Shown here: piece after piece, positions 43,213-52,542 of the stretch
How the letters are laid out: every line of letters starts with the position of its first letter
How positions within the stretch are numbered: the stretch's first letter is position 1
Source: Terriglobia bacterium
GTDB lineage: Bacteria; Acidobacteriota; Terriglobia; Bryobacterales; UBA6623
Direction of reading: 5' to 3'
Assembly: GCA_009841225.1 (NCBI GenBank)
Contig: VXMF01000008.1
Span: 253,699-317,698 of the forward strand
Length of the DNA: 64,000 nt
Program-made: the position numbers and the translations under genes
The notes under the pieces: generated by a model
The model's database searches: none
What the model was told of the DNA's origin: nothing
Seen by the model: the letters and a program-made list of their open reading frames with translations, nothing else

Positions 43213-45021
43213 ATGCACATTAGCCGTGTCGTTATCAGGAACTTTCGTTCGTTCGCACACCTTGACGTGACAATCGAACCCACTACCACCTGCGTTATCG
43301 GCGAGAACAACTCTGGAAAGACCAATTTTCTGCACGCAATTCGGCTGTGTATCGACGCGGGCCTGTCGTCTACGTACCGCTCACTCGTGCAAAACGATAT
43401 TCATTCGACAGTCGATATCTCGCATCCAAACCAAGTGTTGATTGGCCTAGAAATCACAGGGTTTACAGGCAAGATAAACGAAGAAGCGCTTGTCGGCGCC
43501 TGGCAGCACAGGCCTGGCCTAGCTCGTCTGATCTATCGATACAGGCCGAGCCTCAGTGCGCGCGAGGACTTGGAGACCGAAGAAACTGCGCCAGGCGACC
43601 TATCACACGAGGACTATCACTGGGAGATCACTGGCGGCGGCGATCCGGCGCAAGATCTTGCCACAATCAAGTGGAACGAGGCTATTGGCTCGGCCGTACG
43701 GTTCTCAGACCTCCAATCTTTCCTAGTCGTCTTCCTGCCCGCACTACGCGATGTCGAACGTGACTTACGCCAGTATAGGGGTTCACCGCTCGCACGGCTG
43801 ATTGACGCATTGGAGATCTCCGACGATGAACAGGAAGAGTTGCTCGAGGCCTTGCGCAAGGCGAATGCACAGATCGCTGCAGCGAAGACGATAGACGATC
43901 TCGCGAAAGCGATCGATGCTTCGTTCAAGAGAGTTACTGGACCGGCTTTCAGCATGGATGTGGCCCTTGGTCTGGCCGAGCCCTCTTTCCAAGCTATTGT
44001 CCGTGCTCTGCGGATTCTGCTGACGAACACCGCCATGAAGAATTTCGACCCTTCAGTAAACGGTCTGGGCCTCAACAACATTCTCTATGTGGCAATTCTC
44101 ATCGAGTATTTTCGCAAACGTTTAGCCCGGAAGAAGTCGGCCGGCCAGCTCATCCTTATAGAAGAACCGGAGGCACACTTGCACCCGCAGTTGCAGGTGA
44201 CGCTATTCAGAGCCTTGAGCGAGCTGCCGTTTCAGTCAATTGTTACGACACATAGTACCCATATCACGTCCACAGCACCTCTACAATCCTACATCGTTCT
44301 GTCACAAATCGGCAGGCCAGCAATCGCCTCGTCTATACCGGCACGAGCCACAGGAATCGAAAAATCGGAGATCCTTGACCTCGAACGCTATCTTGATGCC
44401 ACAAAGTCGACTCTCCTCTTCGCCCGCAAAGTAATCCTGGTTGAGGGTCCCGCCGAACTATTTCTGATTCCCGCACTGCTCAAGCACGTGAGCGACATCG
44501 ACCTTGACCGTGAAGGCGTATCTATCGTTCCGATCTACGGTGTTCACTTTGAGGTGTATGCGAAACTCTTCGGCGTGGGCTCGCTACCCAAGAAATGCGC
44601 AATCATTACCGACGGAGATCTCAGTCCCAGTGACGCAATACCGGGATTGGAGGGCGAGGATGACCTGCCCGAGTATTCAGACCTTCGTTCGCTTGAGAAC
44701 GAATTTGTACGCGTATTCGCCTGCAAGACGACTTTCGAGCGTGCCCTTGTGCTTCAAGGCACCCTTGAGATGTTGGCCCGAGCCGCCGATGACTGTGGTG
44801 CACCAATCGTTGCTAAACGTCTGCGCGACGGGGGCGACGTTGAACGCGGGGACGAACCCTCGGACGACGCGACCCTAGTACCGCTCCGTGAGCTCGTCCT
44901 AAATACGGCCAAGCGCGTCGGGAAGGCCCGTTTTGCACAAATTGCTGCCCGTCACGCTGATCAAGCTAGAGTCATCCCAAAGTATATCGGCGATGCGGCG
45001 AGATGGCTTCGGTCACCATGA
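43213..45021 (+). CDS. gajA: Gabija anti-phage protein GajA (OLD-family ATPase-TOPRIM nuclease)
   Basis: This 602-residue protein has an ABC/SMC-type ATPase: Walker A 'GENNSGKT' (30-37), Walker B 'LILIEEPEAHLHPQL' (about 312) and H-loop 'THSTHITST'. A C-terminal TOPRIM domain follows, with 'VILVEGPAELFLIPAL' (catalytic Glu) and 'AIITDGDLSP' (DxD). This is the OLD/GajA architecture. GajA is a DNA-nicking nuclease kept inactive by normal nucleotide levels and turned on in phage infection. The UvrD-like partner is encoded directly downstream with a four-base overlap (ATGA at 45018), so this is a two-gene Gabija unit. GC is lower than in surrounding housekeeping genes. Confidence 0.88.
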   Translation: MHISRVVIRNFRSFAHLDVTIEPTTTCVIGENNSGKTNFLHAIRLCIDAGLSSTYRSLVQNDIHSTVDISHPNQVLIGLEITGFTGKINEEALVGAWQHRPGLARLIYRYRPSLSAREDLETEETAPGDLSHEDYHWEITGGGDPAQDLATIKWNEAIGSAVRFSDLQSFLVVFLPALRDVERDLRQYRGSPLARLIDALEISDDEQEELLEALRKANAQIAAAKTIDDLAKAIDASFKRVTGPAFSMDVALGLAEPSFQAIVRALRILLTNTAMKNFDPSVNGLGLNNILYVAILIEYFRKRLARKKSAGQLILIEEPEAHLHPQLQVTLFRALSELPFQSIVTTHSTHITSTAPLQSYIVLSQIGRPAIASSIPARATGIEKSEILDLERYLDATKSTLLFARKVILVEGPAELFLIPALLKHVSDIDLDREGVSIVPIYGVHFEVYAKLFGVGSLPKKCAIITDGDLSPSDAIPGLEGEDDLPEYSDLRSLENEFVRVFACKTTFERALVLQGTLEMLARAADDCGAPIVAKRLRDGGDVERGDEPSDDATLVPLRELVLNTAKRVGKARFAQIAARHADQARVIPKYIGDAARWLRSP

Positions 45022-46790
45022 AGTTGACCACCGAACAGAAGATCGCTGTCCGATGCGACACCAACCTGATGCTAAACGCTTGTCCCGGAAGCGGTAAGAC
45101 TCGTGTCATCATATCGAAATTGCTACGAACTGCTGAGGACGTGAGAGGTTCACCTCGTGCTGTCGCCTGCATCACCTATACAAACGCCGCAGTTTATGAA
45201 ATCGAATCACGACTTCGTCAACATATCCAGCCCAATGATGACACCTATTACGATATCGGAACAATTCACTCCTTTTGCCTGAACCATGTATTCCGACCTT
45301 TCTGCCATCTCATCGCCGGATATAATGCTGGATTCAAGGTTCTCACCCCTGAGAGTGAAGAGTTCAAAGAATTTGTTATAGAAACTTGTGAACACTACGA
45401 TCGATATGATCTTACATATAAAGATTTTGATTCCTTCGCTCAGCTACGCATGGATGTAGATGGAACTCCTGTCGGAAACGCCATTGACAACGGTGAAATC
45501 TCTCCGGATCTCGCACGCTCCTACTGGAAGCGTATTCGCAAAGCTGGATTCATCGACTTTCCGACAATAATCTATCTTTCATATGTACTCCTGAAGAAAC
45601 GTCCGGAAATTCTCGGCTACGTGTCATCTAGGTTCGCATGGATCCTTGTGGACGAGTTTCAAGACACCACGGACTTGCAGGTGGAAATTCTATCGCTGAT
45701 CGCAAGTGCCAAGAGAACAAGGTTTTTACTCGTTGGCGACCCCTGCCAGTCTATTTTCCGATTCGCTGGTGCCAGACCAGATCTCGCGGAAATGTTTGCA
45801 AGCCGAATCCAGGCACGCACGGATCTACATCTCTCGGGGAACTTCAGATCAAGTTCTCCTGTTGTCGAACACGCCAATCTACTGTATCCACGTAATCCAC
45901 CGATGAAAGCGGTCGGGCGGGCAAGAGATTATTCAAATGAGCCAATCTGGAGACACGGCTCTTCAGCATTTGAAGTCATCACGGACTATTTTCTTCCGCA
46001 CTTAGAAGGTCTTTCGATTCCTATCGGTCAGGCGGCTATTCTTGCGCCTACTTGGTATTCGTTGTTTCCGCTTGGTCGACAATTGCGGGAGTTAGGCATA
46101 AGTATCGTTGGTCCTGGGGCAAGACCCTACAGTCGAAATCGACTATTTGCGCCGATTGCAGAGCAGGTCTGCGGTTACCTTGTGGAAGCCGATCCAAATG
46201 TTATCTTCGGAATCGAGCGCTCATTGTTTGACACAGTTCTCAATGCTACTGGTCGTGCTAATTTTGATATTTTTTCGTATCGCGGCCGTGTCGTCGTCTT
46301 TCAACTGATTGAAAGTGCTCGGCAATTGTGGTCCATAAACATGGGTGCCGTTGCTTGGCTGGAGTCGGCCGCAATCAGGTTTTCGGAGATCTTGATGGCT
46401 AAGGATTATTTGGCTCCGAAGGAGTCCGATCTGTTCTCGATGTCCGTCGAAGAGATGAAGACGGATATGCGTAATAGGCGTGTCGATTTGGCAAACTTGA
46501 CGATTACAGATCTCGGTCTCTATGCAAAGCCAAAGGCGGCGTTAAAACTTTCTACGATTCACAGTGCAAAAGGTCGGGAGTACCGAGCGGTTGCGATGAT
46601 AGATCTTCATGACGGAAGGATTCCCCATTATCGTGCGGAATCTGTTGACGAGGTTGAAGAATCGAAGCGCCTATTCTATGTGGGGGTAACACGCGCAGAG
46701 CAGTACCTGCTCTATGTCACTGATACGTCAAACCACAGAAACTCTCCTACTCGTTTTTTGAGGAATGAGACTGGCGTGGGAGTGTGCTGA
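45018..46790 (+). CDS. gajB: Gabija anti-phage protein GajB (UvrD/Rep-like helicase)
   Basis: I choose ATG 45018 (590 residues) because it gives the four-base coupling overlap with gajA; an in-frame ATG at 45003 is possible. All superfamily 1A motifs are seen: 'NACPGSGKTRVI' (Walker A, 20-31), 'ACITYTNAAVYEIESRL', 'IGTIHSFCLNHV', 'WILVDEFQDTTDLQ' (Walker B), 'FLLVGDPCQSIFRFAG', 'SGNFRSSSPVVEHA', 'LSTIHSAKGREYRAV' and 'YVGVTRAEQYLLYV'. GajB binds GajA as a supramolecular complex and senses DNA termini. The gene is strikingly AT-rich (17 G/C in the 60 bases at 45361-45420), a sign of transfer. Confidence 0.88.
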   Translation: MKLTTEQKIAVRCDTNLMLNACPGSGKTRVIISKLLRTAEDVRGSPRAVACITYTNAAVYEIESRLRQHIQPNDDTYYDIGTIHSFCLNHVFRPFCHLIAGYNAGFKVLTPESEEFKEFVIETCEHYDRYDLTYKDFDSFAQLRMDVDGTPVGNAIDNGEISPDLARSYWKRIRKAGFIDFPTIIYLSYVLLKKRPEILGYVSSRFAWILVDEFQDTTDLQVEILSLIASAKRTRFLLVGDPCQSIFRFAGARPDLAEMFASRIQARTDLHLSGNFRSSSPVVEHANLLYPRNPPMKAVGRARDYSNEPIWRHGSSAFEVITDYFLPHLEGLSIPIGQAAILAPTWYSLFPLGRQLRELGISIVGPGARPYSRNRLFAPIAEQVCGYLVEADPNVIFGIERSLFDTVLNATGRANFDIFSYRGRVVVFQLIESARQLWSINMGAVAWLESAAIRFSEILMAKDYLAPKESDLFSMSVEEMKTDMRNRRVDLANLTITDLGLYAKPKAALKLSTIHSAKGREYRAVAMIDLHDGRIPHYRAESVDEVEESKRLFYVGVTRAEQYLLYVTDTSNHRNSPTRFLRNETGVGVC

Positions 46791-47573
46791 GTTCTGGCAG
46801 CTCTATTGGTGGATCTTGAGGCACATTGTGGCCACGGACCCGGGAGGAGCCAGCGAAGTCTTCCCGTTCAGCACCCACGGAGATCTCAAGCTTGGCTGCG
46901 AGGTCACGACTCCAATATGGTACTTGTCAACTGATCGATGTATCGGGGCCACTGCTGATGGCTCTTTCTGACTCAATCCGCTGGCTGTTGCCTAATTGGC
47001 GTGCTGACGTTGGTTCGGTCTCGCCTTGGACGCCGGCCAGTCCGACGGCCTCGGGACCCGGCCAAGCGGGCAGACCGCGAGTCCCTGGAGACTGCCCGGA
47101 CATGACGGATAGAGAGCCTTAGGTGCTAGGACCGACGAAGAGACCCTGCGCTCTGTGATCGAAACTGTGAGGGGTGTGACTCAGGGAATGGCCCTAGCCG
47201 ACGGCGGGGTTCAAGAATCGCCATCAATTCTCAAGGAATCGACTCCTCGGGTCATTACTTAGCTGTTCAGCATTCCGACGTAGAACCATGCCTTGTTGGG
47301 ATCCTCGACTACAACTCAGTACAACGTCTGGCCAACCACAAGGTCTTTCGCTTCATCGAGTGAGACACACGCCGCACAGGCATGCTTGCCCACGGCCCCG
47401 TCCACGTGGAGGACCCCAGCGAGCCCCCTCCGCTGTAATCTGCGAGTTCCCATACCCCTCGGCTCGGAGCAGCTCATGCTCATTTTTTTATTGGAAAGGA
47501 CTCGTGCCTAAGGACCGAGCCCAGTCCAGCCGGCCAGTTCTCAACCTCTGGGTTGGGCGACAATGAACAGGCT
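46791..47573. other. 783-base intergenic region, no gene recognised
   Basis: This lies between gajB and the sulfatase. Frames up to about 100 codons exist but show no similarity, ribosome-binding site or codon bias. No tRNA, inverted repeat or insertion-sequence end is visible. It probably contains decayed DNA and the sulfatase promoter. Confidence 0.4.
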
Positions 47574-49100
47574 ATGGAATCACGCGATCATGACGAGTCC
47601 CGCGAGCGGAAATCGTCGCGACTTTCCCGCCGATCCTTCTTGGAGAAGTCCGTGTCCGGCCTAGGCGTCAGTGCCTCGGTCCAGCTGTTCGGACAGTCGA
47701 GCTCGGCCGAGGGTCGGCCGAATATCCTGTTCTGCATATCAGACGACCAATCTTGGACCCACGCCGGAGCTGCCGGAGATCCGATCGTCAAGACTCCAGC
47801 CTTCGACCGGGTCGCGGCCAGCGGCGTGCTCTGCACTCACGCGTTCTGCGACGCGCCAACATGTGGCCCGTCGCGGAGCGCCATCCTCACTGGGCAGTCG
47901 ATCTGGCGACTCGAGGAAGCCGGCAACATCCATAGCACGCTACCAAGCAAGTTTGCGACTTATACCGAGATGCTCGAAAGTGTCGGCTATATGATCGGAC
48001 ACACCAGCAAGGGCTGGTCGCCGGGCCGGCTCGAGCCGGGCGGGCGCACGAGGAATCCGGCAGGCGACACGTTTGAGAGTTTCGACCAGTTCATGGGGCA
48101 GCGTCCTACGGACAAGCCGTTCTGCTTCTGGCTGGGCAGCAGGGACCCTCACCGCCCCTACGAACTCGGATCGGGCCAGAAGTCGGGCAAGGACCCGGCG
48201 CAGGTCGTCGTCCCGCCGCACCTGCCCGATAACTCTGTCACGCGCAATGACATCCTCGACTACTACGTCGAGGTCGAACGCTTCGACAGCAACGTGGAGC
48301 GCGCCCTGAACCTGCTCACCGAGACCGGCCAGCTCGACAACACCATCGTCGTGGTCACGAGCGATCACGGCATGCCCTTCCCCCGCGCCAAGGCCAGTCT
48401 CTACGACTACGGCAGTAGAGTCCCCCTAGCAGTCTCGTGGCCGCGCGCGATCCCGGCGGGTCGGACAGTCGACGACTTCATCAGCCTCAGCGAAATGGCT
48501 CCTACGTTCTTGGAGGCCGCCGGCCTTGAACCGCACCGAGACATGACCGCACGCAGCCTGCTGCCGATCCTCCGGTCAAGCGAGAGCGGCCGAGTCGATT
48601 CCTCGCGCGACACCGCGTTCTTCGCGATGGAGCGGCACGATGGTTGCCGTCGCGGGGGCAAGGGGTACCCGTGCCGCGCCATCCGCACCGCCGACTACCT
48701 CTACATCCGCAATTTCGAGCCTACACGCTGGCCTTCCGGCTCGCCGAACGCGGCCGATTGCGCACGCGGAATTCCTTACGGAGAGATCGACTCTTCGCCG
48801 ACCAAGACGTTCATGATGGAGAACAGGGGCGATCCATCGGTGGACCGTCTAGCGGAGCTGGCGTTCGGCACACGGGCGGGCCATGAATTGTACGACCTGA
48901 AGACGGATCCTGGGCAGTTGCGCAACGTTGCCACCGAACCGGCGCTGGCTGGCCAAGCCAAGGCATTGGATGCTCGATTGATAGCGCATTTAGCTGACAC
49001 CGGCGATCCCCGCGCCCTCGGCAAGCCGGCACCGTGGGACTTCTATCCTTACTACGGGCGGAAGGTCAACCAAGACTGGACCGTGGACGCTCGAGAATAG
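47574..49100 (+). CDS. Tat-exported sulfatase
   Basis: I take ATG 47574 (508 residues); a TTG at 47553 would add seven residues. The Tat leader is 'SRRSFLEKSVSGLGVSASV'. The fold is shown by 'NILFCISDDQSWTHAG', the signature 'CGPSRSAILTGQSIW' (C-x-P-x-R), 'IVVVTSDHGMPFPRAK' and 'ELYDLKTDPGQLRNVA'. It resembles the heparan N-sulfatase/sulfoglucosamine type, which has a Ser-Asp-Asp-Gln first motif as here, but substrate cannot be fixed. It stands alone, between the Gabija locus and a tRNA gene. Confidence 0.88.
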   Translation: MESRDHDESRERKSSRLSRRSFLEKSVSGLGVSASVQLFGQSSSAEGRPNILFCISDDQSWTHAGAAGDPIVKTPAFDRVAASGVLCTHAFCDAPTCGPSRSAILTGQSIWRLEEAGNIHSTLPSKFATYTEMLESVGYMIGHTSKGWSPGRLEPGGRTRNPAGDTFESFDQFMGQRPTDKPFCFWLGSRDPHRPYELGSGQKSGKDPAQVVVPPHLPDNSVTRNDILDYYVEVERFDSNVERALNLLTETGQLDNTIVVVTSDHGMPFPRAKASLYDYGSRVPLAVSWPRAIPAGRTVDDFISLSEMAPTFLEAAGLEPHRDMTARSLLPILRSSESGRVDSSRDTAFFAMERHDGCRRGGKGYPCRAIRTADYLYIRNFEPTRWPSGSPNAADCARGIPYGEIDSSPTKTFMMENRGDPSVDRLAELAFGTRAGHELYDLKTDPGQLRNVATEPALAGQAKALDARLIAHLADTGDPRALGKPAPWDFYPYYGRKVNQDWTVDARE

Positions 49101-49337
49101 GCGGCGCAGTTCTCCACTAAGCCTGCGGCCCTCCTTGGAGATACGCGCTTGTTGTCCGGCGGACGACAGCGCCAACCGGGCCGCCACCAGCCGGTGTCGA
49201 ACCCCTCGTCCACGACCGCCTAGTTATCAACGGTCAGCCAATCCCCAAGGCCGCTTTCGTATGCAGCCGGCCGCCGCGCCAAGCCCGATTGTCTCGTTGC
49301 CGGACCGCGGGCCTTAGAATGAATGGGCTCCGCACGT

Positions 49338-49424
49338 GCCCGGTTGGCGAAATTGGTAGACGCAACGGACTTAAAATCCGTTGTCCGCAAGGACGTGTGG
49401 GTTCGAATCCCTCACCGGGCACCA
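49338..49424 (+). tRNA. tRNA-Leu (anticodon UAA)
   Basis: The acceptor arms GCCCGGT (49338-49344) and ACCGGGC (49414-49420) pair. The D-arm 'GGCGAAATTGGTAGACGC' is of Leu type. The anticodon stem ACGGA/TCCGT encloses CTTAAAA, giving anticodon TAA. A long variable arm follows, then the T-loop 'GTTCGAATCC', the discriminator A and an encoded CCA. Total 87 bases. tRNA-Leu genes are common attachment sites for islands; no repeat of its 3' end was noticed further along the window. Confidence 0.95.
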
Positions 49425-49588
49425 CGATTCGTCTCCTGCAATGGAGCGGATCTAGAAACATAGACAGCAAGTGGCTTGAAGTTCTCGGTAAGGTTTCATG
49501 GGGAACCTTGGCTGGTCTCTCTCGCAGTCGCTTGAGCTTGTTTGCTTCGTTCTTCACGGTTTCCCCTAACTCCCTCTGAAGGAGTCGC

Positions 49589-52435
49589 CTATCCATGGAT
49601 GCGAGTGCCCTTGCCGCCGTGAACGGATGGCTCGGCGCACCACTGCCTCCGCAGCAGGTCCAATCCTTCCTCCAAGCTTGGGTCGAGCTGCAGCACGCTC
49701 GTGACTCCGAACAGCAAATCTCGATCCAGAGTCTTGCGGGTTTCGTCACAATAGGCCTCGTTCGCCGGCAGGAATACGCAACCCTTCAAATCGTCAAAGA
49801 TCGCATTGCAGTGATCTATTTGAGTGTCCGTCAATGCGCGGGGATCAAGCACGGGAAGCGCTGGCAGCTTAGAGATAGTGAGTCTAGGTCGGCCCGCTTG
49901 CTGCCTTGTACCGTACCACCAAAACAGGATTAGCCCTAGCGTCGAGTTACACCAAAGCAGCAGAGGTGTTTCGTATCGCGATTCTTGCGGAATCACGTTC
50001 GGCCAGGCTGTGCCGCCAAGACACTTCTCTGGCGTGAGGCACATCGCGAGGCTCTGGGAGTTGAGTCGGAAGTCCCTGTTGGAATGGAGACGGGATGCCG
50101 TTTGACTCCACGTCTCAACCGCATGCGATTCCATCTCGGGACGCACATCACCGCATTTGTCGGGCAGAACAACAAGCTGCCGCTCCCGTTCCGCATCGTG
50201 ATTCCAGAGCGCTGGATAGGTCGGGATTTCATCCTTGTGGATGGGGCGGATCTCGAACGCACCGCGCGGCGGGGCGCCGCTCTTGGGGGGCTTGCCGTTG
50301 ATGTCCCTATCAACAAGCCCTCGCGTTGCGATTTCCCCTAGCTTGGTGACAGGAATGTTTGTCTTCGCCAACGACAGTGGGAGAGCAAGTTCACCGCGAC
50401 ACAGGGCGCGTGCAACGTTTCCCACACTTTCGCTCAGCACTCCTTCTCCTCTTGGATCAAGTAGGGTGCCACCAAACGTGCGGTGAATCGCGGAAGCGTT
50501 CGGCGATCCACGTCCGGCCTCCTTTGCGGTCAGAGCTGATTCCAGCAACGCAGATGGCCGGTAGGACAGATTTGTAAAGCGCGCTTCACCTCCGCTCCGT
50601 TTGCTGGCGACGACTAGGCACTCGGCCATGTCCGTATCTGCCGAGAAGGCTCGGTCGGTCATACCCGTCGCCGCGATAGAAAGGATGTGGATATCGGAGT
50701 AGTTCTTTGCCAGTGCCTTCCTTGCCTTATTCCATCCGTGCCCCTGTGTGAGCGAAAACGGCAGCACAAAGGCGAGCACACCTCCATCCTTTAGCTTGCG
50801 GTGCCCCAGATCCATGAAGTTCGACGCAAGACCTGCATTGCCGTGACCGAACTCGGACTTGCACTTTCGGAGCATCCTCGACATTACCTTCTGTTCGCTG
50901 TCGGGAGTGTTGAATCCAGCGAACGATGGGATCGGAATCTCGGCGTGGCTGCCCTCGTGGTTCGTGGGCCGCGTGAACGGTGGATTCATGATGACCAGAT
51001 CACAGGACCGATCCTCGATCGTGACGGAATGCTCGCGACGACTGTCGGACTCCGTGCCTCCCATGGACTCGCCCGCGGCGAACAGAGAATAGGAATGCTC
51101 CGAATCCAGGAGGTCGAGCGCTCCAATGTGCGTCCTACCTCCGTCGATGCCGTAGGGCATCGTGTGAATCCGGGATTTCCCGTAGCCGAGCGACGGGTGG
51201 GCGCTAGACAGCATGGAACAGGTGAGGTGCGTTGCGGCCGGCATGATGTCTAACCCTGTCAGAACACGCTCCATCAAGGCTTGGTGCAAGTCCTTGTCAT
51301 TTCCTCCAGCCCTGCGGTAGCGCCGATATACGGCACGCTGCGCCGCAGAGAGCAATGCTCCCGTGCCGCACGCGAAGTCAGCAATCCGCAACCCTTCGAT
51401 CGCGTCCTTGTCGGACCAGTCCACATCCAGCCGCTCAACCGCCAGTTCGGCGAGCAGGCAAGCAGACTCCGGCAACGTGTAAAAGGTTGCGAGGAACTTC
51501 CGATCCGTGATGAGTGTCTGGAACATCCGCCCAGTGAGATCGTGGTAGGTCGTCGCGCCCAGCTGAGCCAAGTCCGAGATGGATTCTGCGATGCGGTTCA
51601 TGACCGGCGGCACGGCCTTGACGGGCAATTCCATGAGCAGGTCGCGGGCAACGCTGAAGATCGGCCAGTAGTTAACCTCCAGGATGGCATTCCATGTGGC
51701 TAGGAGTCGGCCCTTGTCGATGGAGCCGGCTAGCGCGACTGGCGGGATGTTCTCCTGCTCCTCAATGGCGACATGGAATGCAAACGCCGAGACGAAAATG
51801 GCCGCGGCCATGCGCTCGGTTTGCTCGCCCGCTTCTTGATGAAGATCGCTCGCGATCTTCCCGAGGGCGTCTTCCCCAGCGTGTTGGCCGAGTAGTCGGG
51901 CCGCGTTCCTCACGACCTGTTCGAGAACTGCCGTTCCGCGCGCCAATTGCCGTTCCGAGAGCGAAAGGTACTCGACCGCATCCGCGAGATCGTCCACGCC
52001 TCCCTTAAGCCACTCCTTTCCTGCCGGCCAGCGAACACTCTCTCCCTGGGAGTCCAGATAGTGGGTGGCGTATCGGAATGTAGCACCGTCGATGGTTTCG
52101 AGGTCGGCCGTCTTGAGGTTCTTCGGCAGGACGACCGACAGCACGCCCTCGATGTCCTCTCCGGTCTCATGCAGGCTCTTCCCCAGCCGTGCGGTCGCGT
52201 CTAAATCCACCGTGTGCGCAGGGTCGAACTCCGTCTCCAAGATCACCGGCTGGCGGCGCGGCGCAGCTATGAGGATATCCGGCCTCTTAGCCGCCCCGGA
52301 GCCAGACACGGATTGCTGGATCACGTTGGTCCGCTCGGCGTGGACCGTCCTGTCGGTCCAATCGGGATTCCGTCGTCTCAGCGCACGAGCCAATTCGTAG
52401 TTTGCTTGCGGTTCCGTGTTACGCGGTCCGCTCAT
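49589..52435 (-). CDS. Large N6-adenine DNA methyltransferase, possible type IIG restriction-modification protein
   Basis: This 948-residue protein has the methylase SAM motif 'ADFACGTGALLSAA' (near residue 350) and catalytic 'VIMNPPFTRPTNHEG' (near 480), so it is a gamma-class adenine methyltransferase. The preceding 'FLATFYTLPESACLLAELAV' is usual in this class. An N-terminal 'RPDILIAAPRRQPVILETEF' resembles a PD-(D/E)xK nuclease core with E-x-E in place of D/E-x-K. The last 300 residues could be the target-recognition domain. No separate R or S gene is next to it. A solitary epigenetic methylase or a phage-defence methylase is the alternative. It lies between tRNA-Leu and lipA on the reverse strand. 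Confidence 0.75.
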   Translation of the reverse strand: MSGPRNTEPQANYELARALRRRNPDWTDRTVHAERTNVIQQSVSGSGAAKRPDILIAAPRRQPVILETEFDPAHTVDLDATARLGKSLHETGEDIEGVLSVVLPKNLKTADLETIDGATFRYATHYLDSQGESVRWPAGKEWLKGGVDDLADAVEYLSLSERQLARGTAVLEQVVRNAARLLGQHAGEDALGKIASDLHQEAGEQTERMAAAIFVSAFAFHVAIEEQENIPPVALAGSIDKGRLLATWNAILEVNYWPIFSVARDLLMELPVKAVPPVMNRIAESISDLAQLGATTYHDLTGRMFQTLITDRKFLATFYTLPESACLLAELAVERLDVDWSDKDAIEGLRIADFACGTGALLSAAQRAVYRRYRRAGGNDKDLHQALMERVLTGLDIMPAATHLTCSMLSSAHPSLGYGKSRIHTMPYGIDGGRTHIGALDLLDSEHSYSLFAAGESMGGTESDSRREHSVTIEDRSCDLVIMNPPFTRPTNHEGSHAEIPIPSFAGFNTPDSEQKVMSRMLRKCKSEFGHGNAGLASNFMDLGHRKLKDGGVLAFVLPFSLTQGHGWNKARKALAKNYSDIHILSIAATGMTDRAFSADTDMAECLVVASKRSGGEARFTNLSYRPSALLESALTAKEAGRGSPNASAIHRTFGGTLLDPRGEGVLSESVGNVARALCRGELALPLSLAKTNIPVTKLGEIATRGLVDRDINGKPPKSGAPPRGAFEIRPIHKDEIPTYPALWNHDAERERQLVVLPDKCGDVRPEMESHAVETWSQTASRLHSNRDFRLNSQSLAMCLTPEKCLGGTAWPNVIPQESRYETPLLLWCNSTLGLILFWWYGTRQQAGRPRLTISKLPALPVLDPRALTDTQIDHCNAIFDDLKGCVFLPANEAYCDETRKTLDRDLLFGVTSVLQLDPSLEEGLDLLRRQWCAEPSVHGGKGTRIHG

Positions 52436-52542
52436 GTTGCCTCTTTCCTCGCCCCTAGATCCAAGCCGTTGGCCTTCTTCAGACCTTTGTACCGCACTCG
52501 CTCGCCGACCATCCTCAGCACTTTAGGGTCCGCTTGACAAGA

